Of a stretch of 64,000 nucleotides of DNA, positions 35,311 to 48,258 are shown one piece after another. Position numbers and translations under genes: made by a program. Within the stretch, counting starts at the first letter, position 1. Each line of letters opens with the position of its first letter. The notes beneath the pieces are model-generated. The model was not told the DNA's origin. It was given only the letters and a program-made list of their open reading frames with translations, and did no database searches. This DNA comes from Myxococcales bacterium (GTDB taxonomy: Bacteria > Myxococcota_A > Polyangia > Nannocystales > Nannocystaceae), in assembly GCA_020633335.1 (NCBI GenBank), contig JACKDU010000001.1, forward strand, positions 62,001 to 126,000, written 5' to 3'.

Positions 35311-37470
35311 GAGCTCGTCGGCGCCGTCGCCGTCGAGGTCGCCGTGGGTGACGCGGCGGTCGCGGAGCGGCGCCGGCAGCGGGGCCGCGAAGGTCGGGGA
35401 CGGCCACGGCGCCTCGCGGAGGTCGTAGCGCTCGATCATGCCGTCGCGGCCGCTGATCACCTCGACCTCGCCGTCGTCGTCGAGGTCGGCGGCGAGCGCC
35501 AGGTTCCCCCAGCCAAAGGTCCGGTGGCTGATCGCGTGGGCGCGCCCGGGGTCGCCGCGGGCGACGACGAGCTGCCCGCGCCCGGTCACCAGGACGTCGT
35601 CGATCCCGTCGGCGTCGACGTCGGTGTAGTAGGCCCGGGCGTCGGGCTTGAGGTCGAGCCAGGGGAGCGGCGCGTCGAGGTGGGTGACGCTCGGCGTCGG
35701 CGTCTCGAGCCCGCGGATCAGCTCCACCCCGCCGCCGCCGGCGACGATCACCAGCGGGCCCTGGTCGTCGATCCTCGCGCCGATCGCCGAGACGCCGCTG
35801 ACGGCGACGAGGGGGCCGACCTCGAAGGCGTCGCCGCGATCCAGGAGCGCCTGCACCCCCTTCGCCGCGACCGCGAGGTCGTCGGTCCCGTCGCCGTCGA
35901 GGTCGATCGCCGCGATCCTCAGGGACCCGGCGTCCTCCGGGAGCGGCCGGATCGGCGGCTCGAACCACCCGCTCGGATCGAAGCCGACGATCGAGAGGAG
36001 CTCCTCGTCGCTGACGAGCGCGAGGCGATCGCGCGAGGGCCCGCGGAGGACCGCCGCGGCGGTGACTCCCCCCGGGATCGCGCCGCTCGGGCCGGCGACG
36101 TAGTCGCCCTCGGGGGTCGCGAGCGCGGCCTGAAGATCGATCTCCCCGCCGGCGCCGATGAGATCGACGCGGCCGTCGCCGTCGACGTCGGCGGCGAGGA
36201 GGGTCGTCGCGGAGCCCCCGAAGCGGGCGCGGGCGCCCTCGCTGAAGCCGCCCGCGCCGTCGCCCAGGAAGACGCGGGCGCTCGTCGCCTCGAGGACCGC
36301 GAGGTCGAGGTCGCCGTCGCCGTCGAGGTCGGCGATCGCCACTGGTTGACGCGGGCGGCTGAGGAGCGGCTCGGCCGGCGGCGGGCTCTGCCAGCGGAGG
36401 AAGGGCGCGGGCGCGGGCGCGATCGTCAGATCGATCGCCCCGCCGAGATCCGGGGAGAGCGCGCGCGCCCAGGTCGGCCCGAGGGCGACGAGCGTGGCGA
36501 GGGGGCCGAGCTCGAGGCTGTCCCGCCCGGCCCAGCCGCCGTCGACGAAGAAGGCGCTGGTGAGCCCGACGCCGCCGGGGACGAGGAGCGCGGCCGCTTG
36601 GGCGTCGCCGCGGGGTGCGAGCACGAAGCCGCCGGCGCTCGTCCAGGGCACGCCCTCGAGCGGCAGCGCCTCGCCGAAGCCGCCGGCGCCGTCGCCGAGG
36701 CGGGCCTCGATCGTCCCGCGCGCGCGACCGATCACGAGGTCGGGGTGGGGATCGCCGTCGAGGTCGCCGAGCGCCAGGCGCTCGATCCCCGCGCCGTCGG
36801 CCGCGACGACCAGGACGGCCTCGCCGAGCCCGCCTGCGCCCCCGCGGAGGAGGTGGAGCGCGCCGTCTTCGAAGTCGCCGACGACGAGGTCGAGGTGGCC
36901 GTCGCCGTCGAGGTCGGCGAGCGCGAGGGCCCGCGGCGTGCCGCCGACCGCGACGCGCGTGCTCGCGCCGCCCCGGACCACGCTCACGCTGCCGCCACGG
37001 ACGTCGGCGGAGATCACCTCGCTCGCGCCGTCGCCGTCGAGATCGCCGCTCACCAGGTCGATCGGTCCGTCGCCGACCGCGATCGTCGGCCCCTGCGTGA
37101 GGCCGTCAGCGTCCCCCAGAAAGAGGAGGATCGCGTCGTCGTCGCTGAGGGCGACGGCGACGTCGGGGCGCCCGTCGCCGTCGACGTCGCCGCTGGCGAG
37201 CCCGGAGGCGACCCCCGGCAGCGGGAAGGAGCGGGTGCGCCCGTCGCTGCGGATCAGGACCAGCCGCTCGCGCCCGAGGATCACGACCTCGCCCTGGCCG
37301 TCGCCGTCGACGTCCAGCCCGGCCGCGCCGCGGGGCGTGACCACGAGGGGGAGCGTCTGGGCGGCGCCGGGGCAGAGCCCGGCGAGCGTCCCCTCGCAGG
37401 GGTCGCCGCAGCCGAGCTCGGTGACCGCGAGGATCGCGAGGAGCGCGGCGAAGGCTCGGCGGCGAAGCAT
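35122..37470 (-). CDS. FG-GAP/VCBS-repeat lipoprotein, C-terminus disrupted
   Basis: The lipoprotein (lipobox ELGC, C21) is built of at least eleven calcium-binding DxDGDG loops (for example DVDGDGQGEV, DLDGDGASEV, DLDGDGTDDL), which close the blades of an integrin-alpha-like FG-GAP propeller. It is a typical myxobacterial surface protein. The genuine coding character ends near 35302 after GDLDGDGADELLF. From there to the stop at 35122 the frame is Ala/Ser/Thr/Arg shadow of the metalloprotease-like frame. The last about 60 residues are therefore not native sequence. The start at 37470 lies 6 nt after a TGTAGT hexamer. Confidence 0.8.
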   Translation of the reverse strand: MLRRRAFAALLAILAVTELGCGDPCEGTLAGLCPGAAQTLPLVVTPRGAAGLDVDGDGQGEVVILGRERLVLIRSDGRTRSFPLPGVASGLASGDVDGDGRPDVAVALSDDDAILLFLGDADGLTQGPTIAVGDGPIDLVSGDLDGDGASEVISADVRGGSVSVVRGGASTRVAVGGTPRALALADLDGDGHLDLVVGDFEDGALHLLRGGAGGLGEAVLVVAADGAGIERLALGDLDGDPHPDLVIGRARGTIEARLGDGAGGFGEALPLEGVPWTSAGGFVLAPRGDAQAAALLVPGGVGLTSAFFVDGGWAGRDSLELGPLATLVALGPTWARALSPDLGGAIDLTIAPAPAPFLRWQSPPPAEPLLSRPRQPVAIADLDGDGDLDLAVLEATSARVFLGDGAGGFSEGARARFGGSATTLLAADVDGDGRVDLIGAGGEIDLQAALATPEGDYVAGPSGAIPGGVTAAAVLRGPSRDRLALVSDEELLSIVGFDPSGWFEPPIRPLPEDAGSLRIAAIDLDGDGTDDLAVAAKGVQALLDRGDAFEVGPLVAVSGVSAIGARIDDQGPLVIVAGGGGVELIRGLETPTPSVTHLDAPLPWLDLKPDARAYYTDVDADGIDDVLVTGRGQLVVARGDPGRAHAISHRTFGWGNLALAADLDDDGEVEVISGRDGMIERYDLREAPWPSPTFAAPLPAPLRDRRVTHGDLDGDGADELLFSRSPARRPSASRRASASASNTTSSSAPAPATSPSSTASSATWSAASASTRARSPTTATVG

Positions 37471-37578
37471 CAGCGCACTACACTCTATCGAGCTTTGGCC
37501 GCCGCGGCGACCGCGAGTCGCGCGAGGCCGACGGGCCCGCGGGGCCCCTCACCCGCGCCGGCTGCGGGCGCCGCGGGC

Positions 37579-37584
37579 TATCAT
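37579..37584 (+). promoter_or_regulatory. -10 hexamer TATCAT, leaderless spacing
   Basis: TATCAT ends 6 nt before the GTG at 37591 and supports that GTG as the start. Confidence 0.5.
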
Positions 37585-37590
37585 CTGGCG

Positions 37591-39255
37591 GTGAGCTCGT
37601 CCGCCCGCGCCGCGAGGGTCGGCCTCGCCGGCCTCGCCGTCCTCGGTCTCGTCGCCTGCGCCGGCGACTCGAGCGACGACGGCACCACCACGAGCGAGAT
37701 CCCCTGGCCGCTCGACCCCCCGAGCGAGTGCGAGGGCTGCGTCGGCGATCGGATCGACGAGCCGCTCGCGCTCGACGTCCTCTTCGTCGTCGACGGCTCG
37801 CGGTCGATGGCCGAGGAGCAGGCCCGCCTGATCGCCGCCCTGCCCGCGCTCGCGCCGCTCCTCGAGGGCCCGGGCGTCCGGATCGCGGTGACCAGCGCTG
37901 ACGTCGGCAACCCCCTCTGTCCGCCGGACCAGACGACCCCGGAGGGCGGGGCGCTGATCGCCGAGAGCTGCCGCGCGCGGATCAGCGCCGGCGACTTCCT
38001 CGACGACTCGGTCGACCCGCCGATCGACGCCTCCGCGCTCTGCACGTCTGTCTGTCCCTACGACCAGATCGATCTCCTGCCGACCTGGGTCGCCGGCGAC
38101 GGCGAGGCGCGGCCGCGCCCGTGGATCGACGTCAACGGCGCGCTCTCCAACCTCCCCGACGGGGTCTCGGCCCTCGACGCGCTCGCCTGCTTCCTCCCGC
38201 AGGGGGTCCGGAGCTGCGCCTATGCGTCGCCCCTCGAGGCGAGCTACCGCGCGCTCGCCCGCTCCGCGGACCCCGGCGATCCCGCCTACGGCTTCCTCCG
38301 GCCGTACTCGCGGCTCCTCGTGGTGATCCTCAGCGACGCCGCCGACTGCTCGCTCAATCCGGCGCACGGCGGCGCCTTCGTCGAGAGCGAGCCCTTCTGG
38401 CCCGACCTCGACGCGCCGACGCCGGCGATCTGCTGGCGGGCGGGGGTCGAGTGCGCGGGGCCGGGCCCGGTCTACGAGGGCTGCGATCCCGTCGATCGCG
38501 GGGACGAGGGCGGCCCGGTCGAGGCCGGGCCGGCGGCGGTCCTCTACCCGGTCGACCGCTACCTCGAGCGCTTCCAGGAGCTCCACTACGACCGGCAGCT
38601 CTACAGCTCGTCGCCGATGCTGGCGGTGCTGATCCTCGCCGGCGTCCCGGCGGGCTACCCCGAGGCCCCGCTGATCTACTCGAGCGAGGGCGATCCGGCC
38701 TTCGTCGCCGAGCGGGGGATCGGCCCCGGGTGCAGCGGCAGCGGCGGTCCGGCGGCGCCGCCGGTGCGGCTGCGCTCGCTCGTCGACGCCGAGGTCGACG
38801 AGTGGAGCGCCCCCTGGGCCTTCATGGGATCGATCTGCGACGACGCCTACGACGGCCCCCTCGCCGAGGTGACCGAGCTCCTGCGCCGCGATCAGATCGG
38901 CGCCTGCGTCCCCGAGTGCGTCGCCGATCAAGACTCGACGACGCCGCTCCTCGAGACCGACTGCGTCTACCGCCTGGTGAACATCTACACCGGCGAGCAG
39001 GTCGACCTCGCGCGCTGCGAGCGGAAGGACGGGGTCTGGGCGCCGCCGGGCGGCGAGGGGCGCTGCTACGTCGAGCGGGTCGACCGGGAGGGGCTGACCC
39101 CCGATCCCGCGGACGATCTCTCGCCGCGCTGCCGCGAGTGGAGCAACGTCGAGGTCGAGCTCCTCGAGTGGGTCCCGCGGCCCCCGGGGACGGAGCTCTA
39201 CGGGCGCTGCGAGCTCTCGTGGCTCCCGGAGATCGACTGCCCCTTCTACGAATAG
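37591..39255 (+). CDS. von Willebrand factor A-like lipoprotein
   Basis: The 554-residue lipoprotein has lipobox LGLVAC (C20) and then a vWA-like domain opening with DVLFVVDGSRSMAEEQ; DGSRS supplies a MIDAS (DxSxS) metal site. The domain continues with VRIAVTSADVGNP and LLVVILSDAADCS. The remainder is cysteine-rich with long loops. It fits the group of myxobacterial exported proteins annotated as vWA or 'internalin-like' lipoproteins of unknown ligand. The start is GTG at 37591, set by the TATCAT box and by the signal peptide; the frame is open far upstream only as antisense shadow of the FG-GAP gene. Confidence 0.82.
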   Translation: MSSSARAARVGLAGLAVLGLVACAGDSSDDGTTTSEIPWPLDPPSECEGCVGDRIDEPLALDVLFVVDGSRSMAEEQARLIAALPALAPLLEGPGVRIAVTSADVGNPLCPPDQTTPEGGALIAESCRARISAGDFLDDSVDPPIDASALCTSVCPYDQIDLLPTWVAGDGEARPRPWIDVNGALSNLPDGVSALDALACFLPQGVRSCAYASPLEASYRALARSADPGDPAYGFLRPYSRLLVVILSDAADCSLNPAHGGAFVESEPFWPDLDAPTPAICWRAGVECAGPGPVYEGCDPVDRGDEGGPVEAGPAAVLYPVDRYLERFQELHYDRQLYSSSPMLAVLILAGVPAGYPEAPLIYSSEGDPAFVAERGIGPGCSGSGGPAAPPVRLRSLVDAEVDEWSAPWAFMGSICDDAYDGPLAEVTELLRRDQIGACVPECVADQDSTTPLLETDCVYRLVNIYTGEQVDLARCERKDGVWAPPGGEGRCYVERVDREGLTPDPADDLSPRCREWSNVEVELLEWVPRPPGTELYGRCELSWLPEIDCPFYE

Positions 39256-39413
39256 GGCCGCGATCGAGGCATGCCGTCGACGCGCGCGGCCGCCCGCGCC
39301 AAGCGCGCGATAGGACCCCGCGGGCGTCTCCGCGCGGTCCGAATGCGGGCTCTGCGCGATCGTCCCCCCCTTGCCAGATGGCCCCTGGCGGGCGTAGAAA
39401 GCCGGATAAGTTG

Positions 39414-39431
39414 ACTGACACGCGTGTCAGT
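39414..39431. promoter_or_regulatory. 18-bp perfect palindrome, putative TetR-type operator
   Basis: ACTGACACGCGTGTCAGT is a perfect palindrome 48 bp upstream of the reductase gene. It overlaps a TTGACT (-35-like, 39411-39416) and is followed by further half-sites TGACAC (39431-39436) and GTCAG (39441-39445). Size and symmetry fit a TetR-family dimer site; no regulator gene is adjacent. Confidence 0.6.
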
Positions 39432-39478
39432 GACACCTCCGTCAGCGAAAATCTTCCCCTTCCAGGACTGCATCTCCA

Positions 39479-41278
<1,800 letters not shown>

Positions 41279-41290
41279 GGGCGATCCGGA

Positions 41291-41319
41291 GAGGCCGCGC
41301 CCAGGCCAGGCGCGGCCTC
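41291..41319 (+). terminator. Hairpin with 10-bp stem after the reductase gene
   Basis: GAGGCCGCGC (41291-41300) pairs perfectly with GCGCGGCCTC (41310-41319) around a 9-nt loop and is followed by TTCGTC. It begins 12 nt after the stop codon and probably attenuates or ends the reductase transcript. Confidence 0.6.
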
Positions 41320-41333
41320 TTCGTCTAGAGAGC

Positions 41334-41350
41334 ATGTCCCTCTGGCCAGG
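41334..41350 (+). repeat. Dispersed element ATGTCC-N4-GGCCAGG, copy 5
   Basis: ATGTCC-CTCT-GGCCAGG has one mismatch to the consensus. It lies between tandem genes, immediately upstream of a TATAAT box. Confidence 0.45.
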
Positions 41351-41351
41351 T

Positions 41352-41357
41352 TATAAT
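41352..41357 (+). promoter_or_regulatory. -10 box TATAAT for the activase gene
   Basis: A consensus TATAAT in an otherwise GC-rich gap, 26 nt before the ATG at 41384; AGGAG (41372-41376) follows with a 7-nt spacer. No convincing -35 is seen; the position is occupied by element copy 5. Confidence 0.6.
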
Positions 41358-41383
41358 TTCTCAGAGAGATCAGGAGCCCCTCC

Positions 41384-45163
<3,780 letters not shown>

Positions 45164-45185
45164 GAGCCCGCCCGGGGGCCGCGCT

Positions 45186-45207
45186 GGGGCGCTCCGCGGG
45201 GCGCCCC
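45186..45207 (+). terminator. Hairpin downstream of the activase gene
   Basis: GGGGCGC (45186-45192) and GCGCCCC (45201-45207) form a 7-bp stem 22 nt after the stop; no T-tract follows, so termination is only likely. Confidence 0.4.
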
Positions 45208-45214
45208 GGGGTGG

Positions 45215-45220
45215 TATACG
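45215..45220 (+). promoter_or_regulatory. -10 hexamer TATACG, leaderless spacing
   Basis: TATACG ends 7 nt before the ATG at 45228. The sequence between, GGGCGGG, is not a Shine-Dalgarno match. Confidence 0.45.
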
Positions 45221-45227
45221 GGGCGGG

Positions 45228-45932
45228 ATGAACGATCAGCCGCAGAGTCAGGGCGCGCTCGGCCTCGCCGGGCGCCACGTCGTCGTCACCGGCGGCACCG
45301 GGGGCCTCGGGCCCGCGGTCGTCCGCGCCTTCGTCGACGCTGGCGCCGTCGTCCACGTCCCCTGCGTCGAGGCCGAGGTCGCCCCTGCGGTCGCGGTCGA
45401 CGGCGTGAGCTACACCGGCGGCGTCGACCTCCGCGACGAGGCGGCGGTCGCCGCCTACTACCGCGGCCTCCCCGGCCTCTGGGCGTCGGTCCAGATCGCC
45501 GGCGGCTTCCGCTGGACGCCGATCGCCGACGCGACCCTGGAGCGCCTCGAGGCGCAGCTCGGGATCAACGCCCGCACGTGCTTCCTCTGCTGCCGCGAGG
45601 CGATCGCGGCGATCCGCCAGCGCGGCCGCGGCGGTCGCCTGGTCAACGTCACCTCGCAGACCGTGCGCCGGCCGGCCGCCGGCATGAGCGTCTACGCGAT
45701 GAGCAAGGCGGCGGTCTGGGCCCTCACCGAGTCGCTCGCCGCCGAGCTCGGCCCCGAGGGGATCTTCGTCAACGCGATCGCCCCGTCGATCATCGACACG
45801 CCGACCAACCGGGCGGCGATGCCCGACGCCGACACCAGCACCTGGACCGCGCCCTCGGCGATCGCCCCGACGATCCTCTACCTCGCGTCGCCGACCAACG
45901 CGTCGGTGAGCGGCGCGGTGATCCCGGTCTGA
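45228..45932 (+). CDS. Short-chain dehydrogenase/reductase
   Basis: The 234-residue classical-type SDR has the cofactor motif TGGTGGLG (TGxxxGxG, about 22-29), an NVTS strand with catalytic Ser/Thr (about 143-146), and the active-site YAMSK (Y157-x3-K161). The usual NNAG motif is replaced by IAGG, as in some SDRs. The C-terminal NAIAPSIIDTPTNRAAM region is typical. The substrate is unknown; NAD(H)/NADP(H) preference cannot be read reliably, but there is no basic residue after the glycine motif to favour NADP. It converges with the cupin gene over a 7-bp gap. Confidence 0.9.
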   Translation: MNDQPQSQGALGLAGRHVVVTGGTGGLGPAVVRAFVDAGAVVHVPCVEAEVAPAVAVDGVSYTGGVDLRDEAAVAAYYRGLPGLWASVQIAGGFRWTPIADATLERLEAQLGINARTCFLCCREAIAAIRQRGRGGRLVNVTSQTVRRPAAGMSVYAMSKAAVWALTESLAAELGPEGIFVNAIAPSIIDTPTNRAAMPDADTSTWTAPSAIAPTILYLASPTNASVSGAVIPV

Positions 45933-45943
45933 GCGCCGCTCAG
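45929..45943. terminator. Small hairpin spanning both convergent stop codons
   Basis: CTGAGC-GCC-GCTCAG overlaps the SDR stop (45930-45932) and the cupin stop (45940-45942). It may act as a bidirectional transcription end. Confidence 0.35.
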
Positions 45944-46347
45944 CGCGGCCGGATCTCGGTGCCGACGCCGGCGGTGATGAAGAGCGCGGTCGCCTGCGCG
46001 GCGACGTCGGCGGTGTGCCAGACGCCGGGCGGGTTGATCGCCGCCTCGCCGGGGCCGAGGGTGATCCGCTTCAGGGCCCCGTCGATCTCCTGGATCAGGA
46101 CGATCTCGCCGGCGACGCAGACGACCAGCTCGTCGCCCTCGGGGTGCATCTCCCAGCCCGACCAGGGCCCCGTGAAGGTGTGGAGCGAGACCAGCCGCCC
46201 CTCGCGGCCGTCGCCCGCGGTCCGCTCGCCGTAGGCCTCGTACCAGGCGTGATCGCCGGTGAAGGTCTCCTGGACGATCACCCGGGCGCCGAGGCCGAGG
46301 TGGGCGGGGTGCTTCGAGATCTGGAACGAGGGGGCGCTCGCGGTCAT
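45940..46347 (-). CDS. Cupin-domain protein
   Basis: The 135-residue single-domain cupin shows the two conserved cupin blocks: GWEMHPEGDELVVCVAGEIVLIQE (metal-binding His and Glu in H-x3-5-E pattern, about 66-90) and GEAAINPPGVWHTADV (PxGxxH, about 100-113). Such proteins bind a divalent metal and act as dioxygenases, isomerases or sugar-binding sensors; no specific one can be assigned. About 85 nt upstream of its start is an ACAGGTC/GACCTGT inverted repeat resembling the palindrome near the LysR gene. The FAD-monooxygenase gene ends upstream on the same strand. Confidence 0.85.
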   Translation of the reverse strand: MTASAPSFQISKHPAHLGLGARVIVQETFTGDHAWYEAYGERTAGDGREGRLVSLHTFTGPWSGWEMHPEGDELVVCVAGEIVLIQEIDGALKRITLGPGEAAINPPGVWHTADVAAQATALFITAGVGTEIRPR

Positions 46348-46431
46348 CCGCGGATGATGGGCGTTTCCGCGCCGGCCGTCAAACCCGTCGGCGGGCGGAC
46401 GCCGGATGAACGATGCGACATGGTTAAATCG

Positions 46432-46451
46432 ACAGGTCGCTTGAGACCTGT
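46432..46451. promoter_or_regulatory. Inverted repeat ACAGGTC-N6-GACCTGT upstream of cupin
   Basis: A perfect 7-bp inverted repeat in the 127-bp gap between the FAD monooxygenase and cupin genes. Its ACAGGT/ACCTGT half-sites match those of the palindrome at 48239-48255, so the same regulator may bind both. A partial ACATGG/GACAGG resembling the dispersed element overlaps it. Confidence 0.4.
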
Positions 46452-46474
46452 GAATGAGCGCGCTCCGGCGGACG

Positions 46475-48184
46475 CTAGCCGACCTCGTCGACCGCCCGGG
46501 CGTCGCCCCGTCGGGGCTCCTCGGCGGCGGCGCTCGCCGACGCCTCGCGGTCAGCGCTCGCCCGCGCCGTCAGCCGCCGGAGGTGGGCGGCGTGGCGGAG
46601 CTGGACGAGCTTCCCCGAGCGGGTGATCGCCCGCCACTGCGCGAAGGTCAGCGAGGCCGGCTTCATCACCGCCGCCGCCGCCCCGCGCCAGGCCGCGCCC
46701 GCGCTCGCCGGCCCCTCGGCGGCGGCGCGGCCGGCCGCGAGCTCGGCCTGCGGGTCGACCTCGGCGAGGACGAAGGGCGCGTCCGCCTGCCGGAGCACCC
46801 GGAGGAAGTCGGGGCCGCGGAGGCGGTGGAGCGCGACCTGGGCGAGCACCCGCGGGTGGAGGAGCGCGAGGGGGCTCCGCAGGAGGTTGAGGACCTCGAA
46901 GACCCGGCGGTGGACCTGGCGGTCGTAGGCGACGAGCTCGTGGATCGCCGAGGTGACCCGGTGGACGAGCCCGAGGCCGCGGGGACGGGGGCCGAGCGTC
47001 GACGGGTGGCGGAGGTCCTCGGAGCTCACGAGGAGCCAGGGGAAGCGGACGATCGCCGCGATCCGCCGCTGCATGCGGCGGGCCTGGCCGCGCCCCTCGA
47101 GGCGGGCGCCGCGGCGGGCGAGCGCGTCCAGGGTCTCGCCGAGCGCCTCGACCTCCATCGCCGCGATCGTCATCCCCTGGCCGTACATCGGGTTGAGGGC
47201 GCAGACCGCGTCGCCGAGAATCACCAGTCCCTCGGGCCAGCTTCGAAGGCGATCGAAGCGGCGCCAGGTGTTGGCCCGCGCGCGGAAGGTGTGCTGGCTC
47301 GGCGAGGGCCGGGCGTCGGCGAGGAGGGCGGCGATCTCCGGGCGGTCGAGGGTCTGCGCGAACTCGACGAAGCCCTCGGCGCTCGCCGGGACGTAGTCGC
47401 GGCCCCAGCCGGCGAGGACGACCTTGATCCCGTTGTCGCCGAGGGGGAAGGCGATGCCGGCCCGCCGGGTGCGCGGCGGATCGGGGAAGACGGCGATCGG
47501 CAGGCCGAGGTGGGCGTTGCCGCCGGACACGTGGAAGACGCGGGTGGTGTAGCCGACGTGGCTCGTGACCTCGTCGACCTCGACCTCGCCGAAGCCGTGG
47601 TCCGCGAGGAGGCGCGACGCCTGCGAGCCCCGGCCGCTCGCGTCGACGACGACGTCGGCCGCCAGCGTCTGGGCCTCGCCGCCCTCCTCGCCGCCAACGA
47701 CGACGCCGCGGATCCGCCCGCTCGCCGGGTCGATCACCAGGTCGACGACGCGCTGCTGCTGACGGAGCGCGACGTTCGGCAGCGCGAGGACCTCTGCGCG
47801 GAGGACGTGCTCGAGGCGGACGCGATCGCAGGTGTGGAAGCGGAAGCCGGGGTCGTGGCGGGCCTTCCACACCCCGGCGTGGAACCAGCGGAGCTCGCGG
47901 CCGATGTCCATCGGCGTCAGGTCGCGCGGCCGGAGGCGATCGAGCGCGCCCGGGAGGAGGCGACGGATCGCCTCCTCACCCCGGCGGAGGAGGATGTGCG
48001 GGTGCTTCCCCTGCGGCACCCCGCGGCGCTCGACCGGCCGCTCGCCGATCCGATCGCGGTCGACGAGGATCACCTCGGCGTAGTGGCGCGCGAGCACGCT
48101 CGCGGCCAGGATCCCGCCGATCCCGGCGCCGAGGACCACCGCGACCCCGAATCGACGGCCTTCGTCTCGCTCTCTCCGTCGCAT
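46475..48184 (-). CDS. FAD-dependent monooxygenase / halogenase-like oxidoreductase
   Basis: The 569-residue flavoprotein has the Rossmann GxGxxG as GAGIGG (19-24) with E/D at the end of strand 2 (EVILVDRDRI), and the FAD-ribityl GD motif GLVILGDAVCALNPMYGQGM (about 320-340). The N-terminal GVPQGKHPHILLRRG block resembles a group of monooxygenases and epoxidase-like enzymes in myxobacterial secondary metabolism. The C-terminal 120 residues are low-conservation Ala/Arg-rich. The substrate is unknown. It is transcribed divergently from the LysR regulator with a palindromic operator between, which suggests LysR control. Confidence 0.85.
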   Translation of the reverse strand: MRRRERDEGRRFGVAVVLGAGIGGILAASVLARHYAEVILVDRDRIGERPVERRGVPQGKHPHILLRRGEEAIRRLLPGALDRLRPRDLTPMDIGRELRWFHAGVWKARHDPGFRFHTCDRVRLEHVLRAEVLALPNVALRQQQRVVDLVIDPASGRIRGVVVGGEEGGEAQTLAADVVVDASGRGSQASRLLADHGFGEVEVDEVTSHVGYTTRVFHVSGGNAHLGLPIAVFPDPPRTRRAGIAFPLGDNGIKVVLAGWGRDYVPASAEGFVEFAQTLDRPEIAALLADARPSPSQHTFRARANTWRRFDRLRSWPEGLVILGDAVCALNPMYGQGMTIAAMEVEALGETLDALARRGARLEGRGQARRMQRRIAAIVRFPWLLVSSEDLRHPSTLGPRPRGLGLVHRVTSAIHELVAYDRQVHRRVFEVLNLLRSPLALLHPRVLAQVALHRLRGPDFLRVLRQADAPFVLAEVDPQAELAAGRAAAEGPASAGAAWRGAAAAVMKPASLTFAQWRAITRSGKLVQLRHAAHLRRLTARASADREASASAAAEEPRRGDARAVDEVG

Positions 48185-48238
48185 CGCACCTCGCTCTCAT
48201 CCTTCACGCTAACGAGCGCGGCGCGGCTCCGATAGCAT

Positions 48239-48255
48239 TGGACAGGACCTGTCCA
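48239..48255. promoter_or_regulatory. 17-bp palindrome TGGACAGG-A-CCTGTCCA, putative LysR operator
   Basis: A perfect palindrome with one central base lies between the divergent FAD monooxygenase and LysR genes, right before the LysR start. The half-site GGACAGG is the same as in the dispersed intergenic element, so it may belong to that family instead. Confidence 0.55.
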
Positions 48256-48258
48256 GAT

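Noticed and set aside
35344..37590. Upstream extension of the plus-strand vWA lipoprotein frame to 35344
   Set aside because: That part is antisense to the FG-GAP protein. GTG 37591, with the signal peptide and TATCAT box, is the real start.
46421..46626. Short plus-strand open frame starting MVKSTGRLRP
   Set aside because: It overlaps the FAD monooxygenase coding strand antisense and has no recognisable feature; its start lies in the putative operator hairpin.
48238..48258. TTG start for LysR at 48238
   Set aside because: It would place the palindrome inside the coding region and adds residues not typical of LysR N-termini; ATG at 48259 or 48280 fits better.
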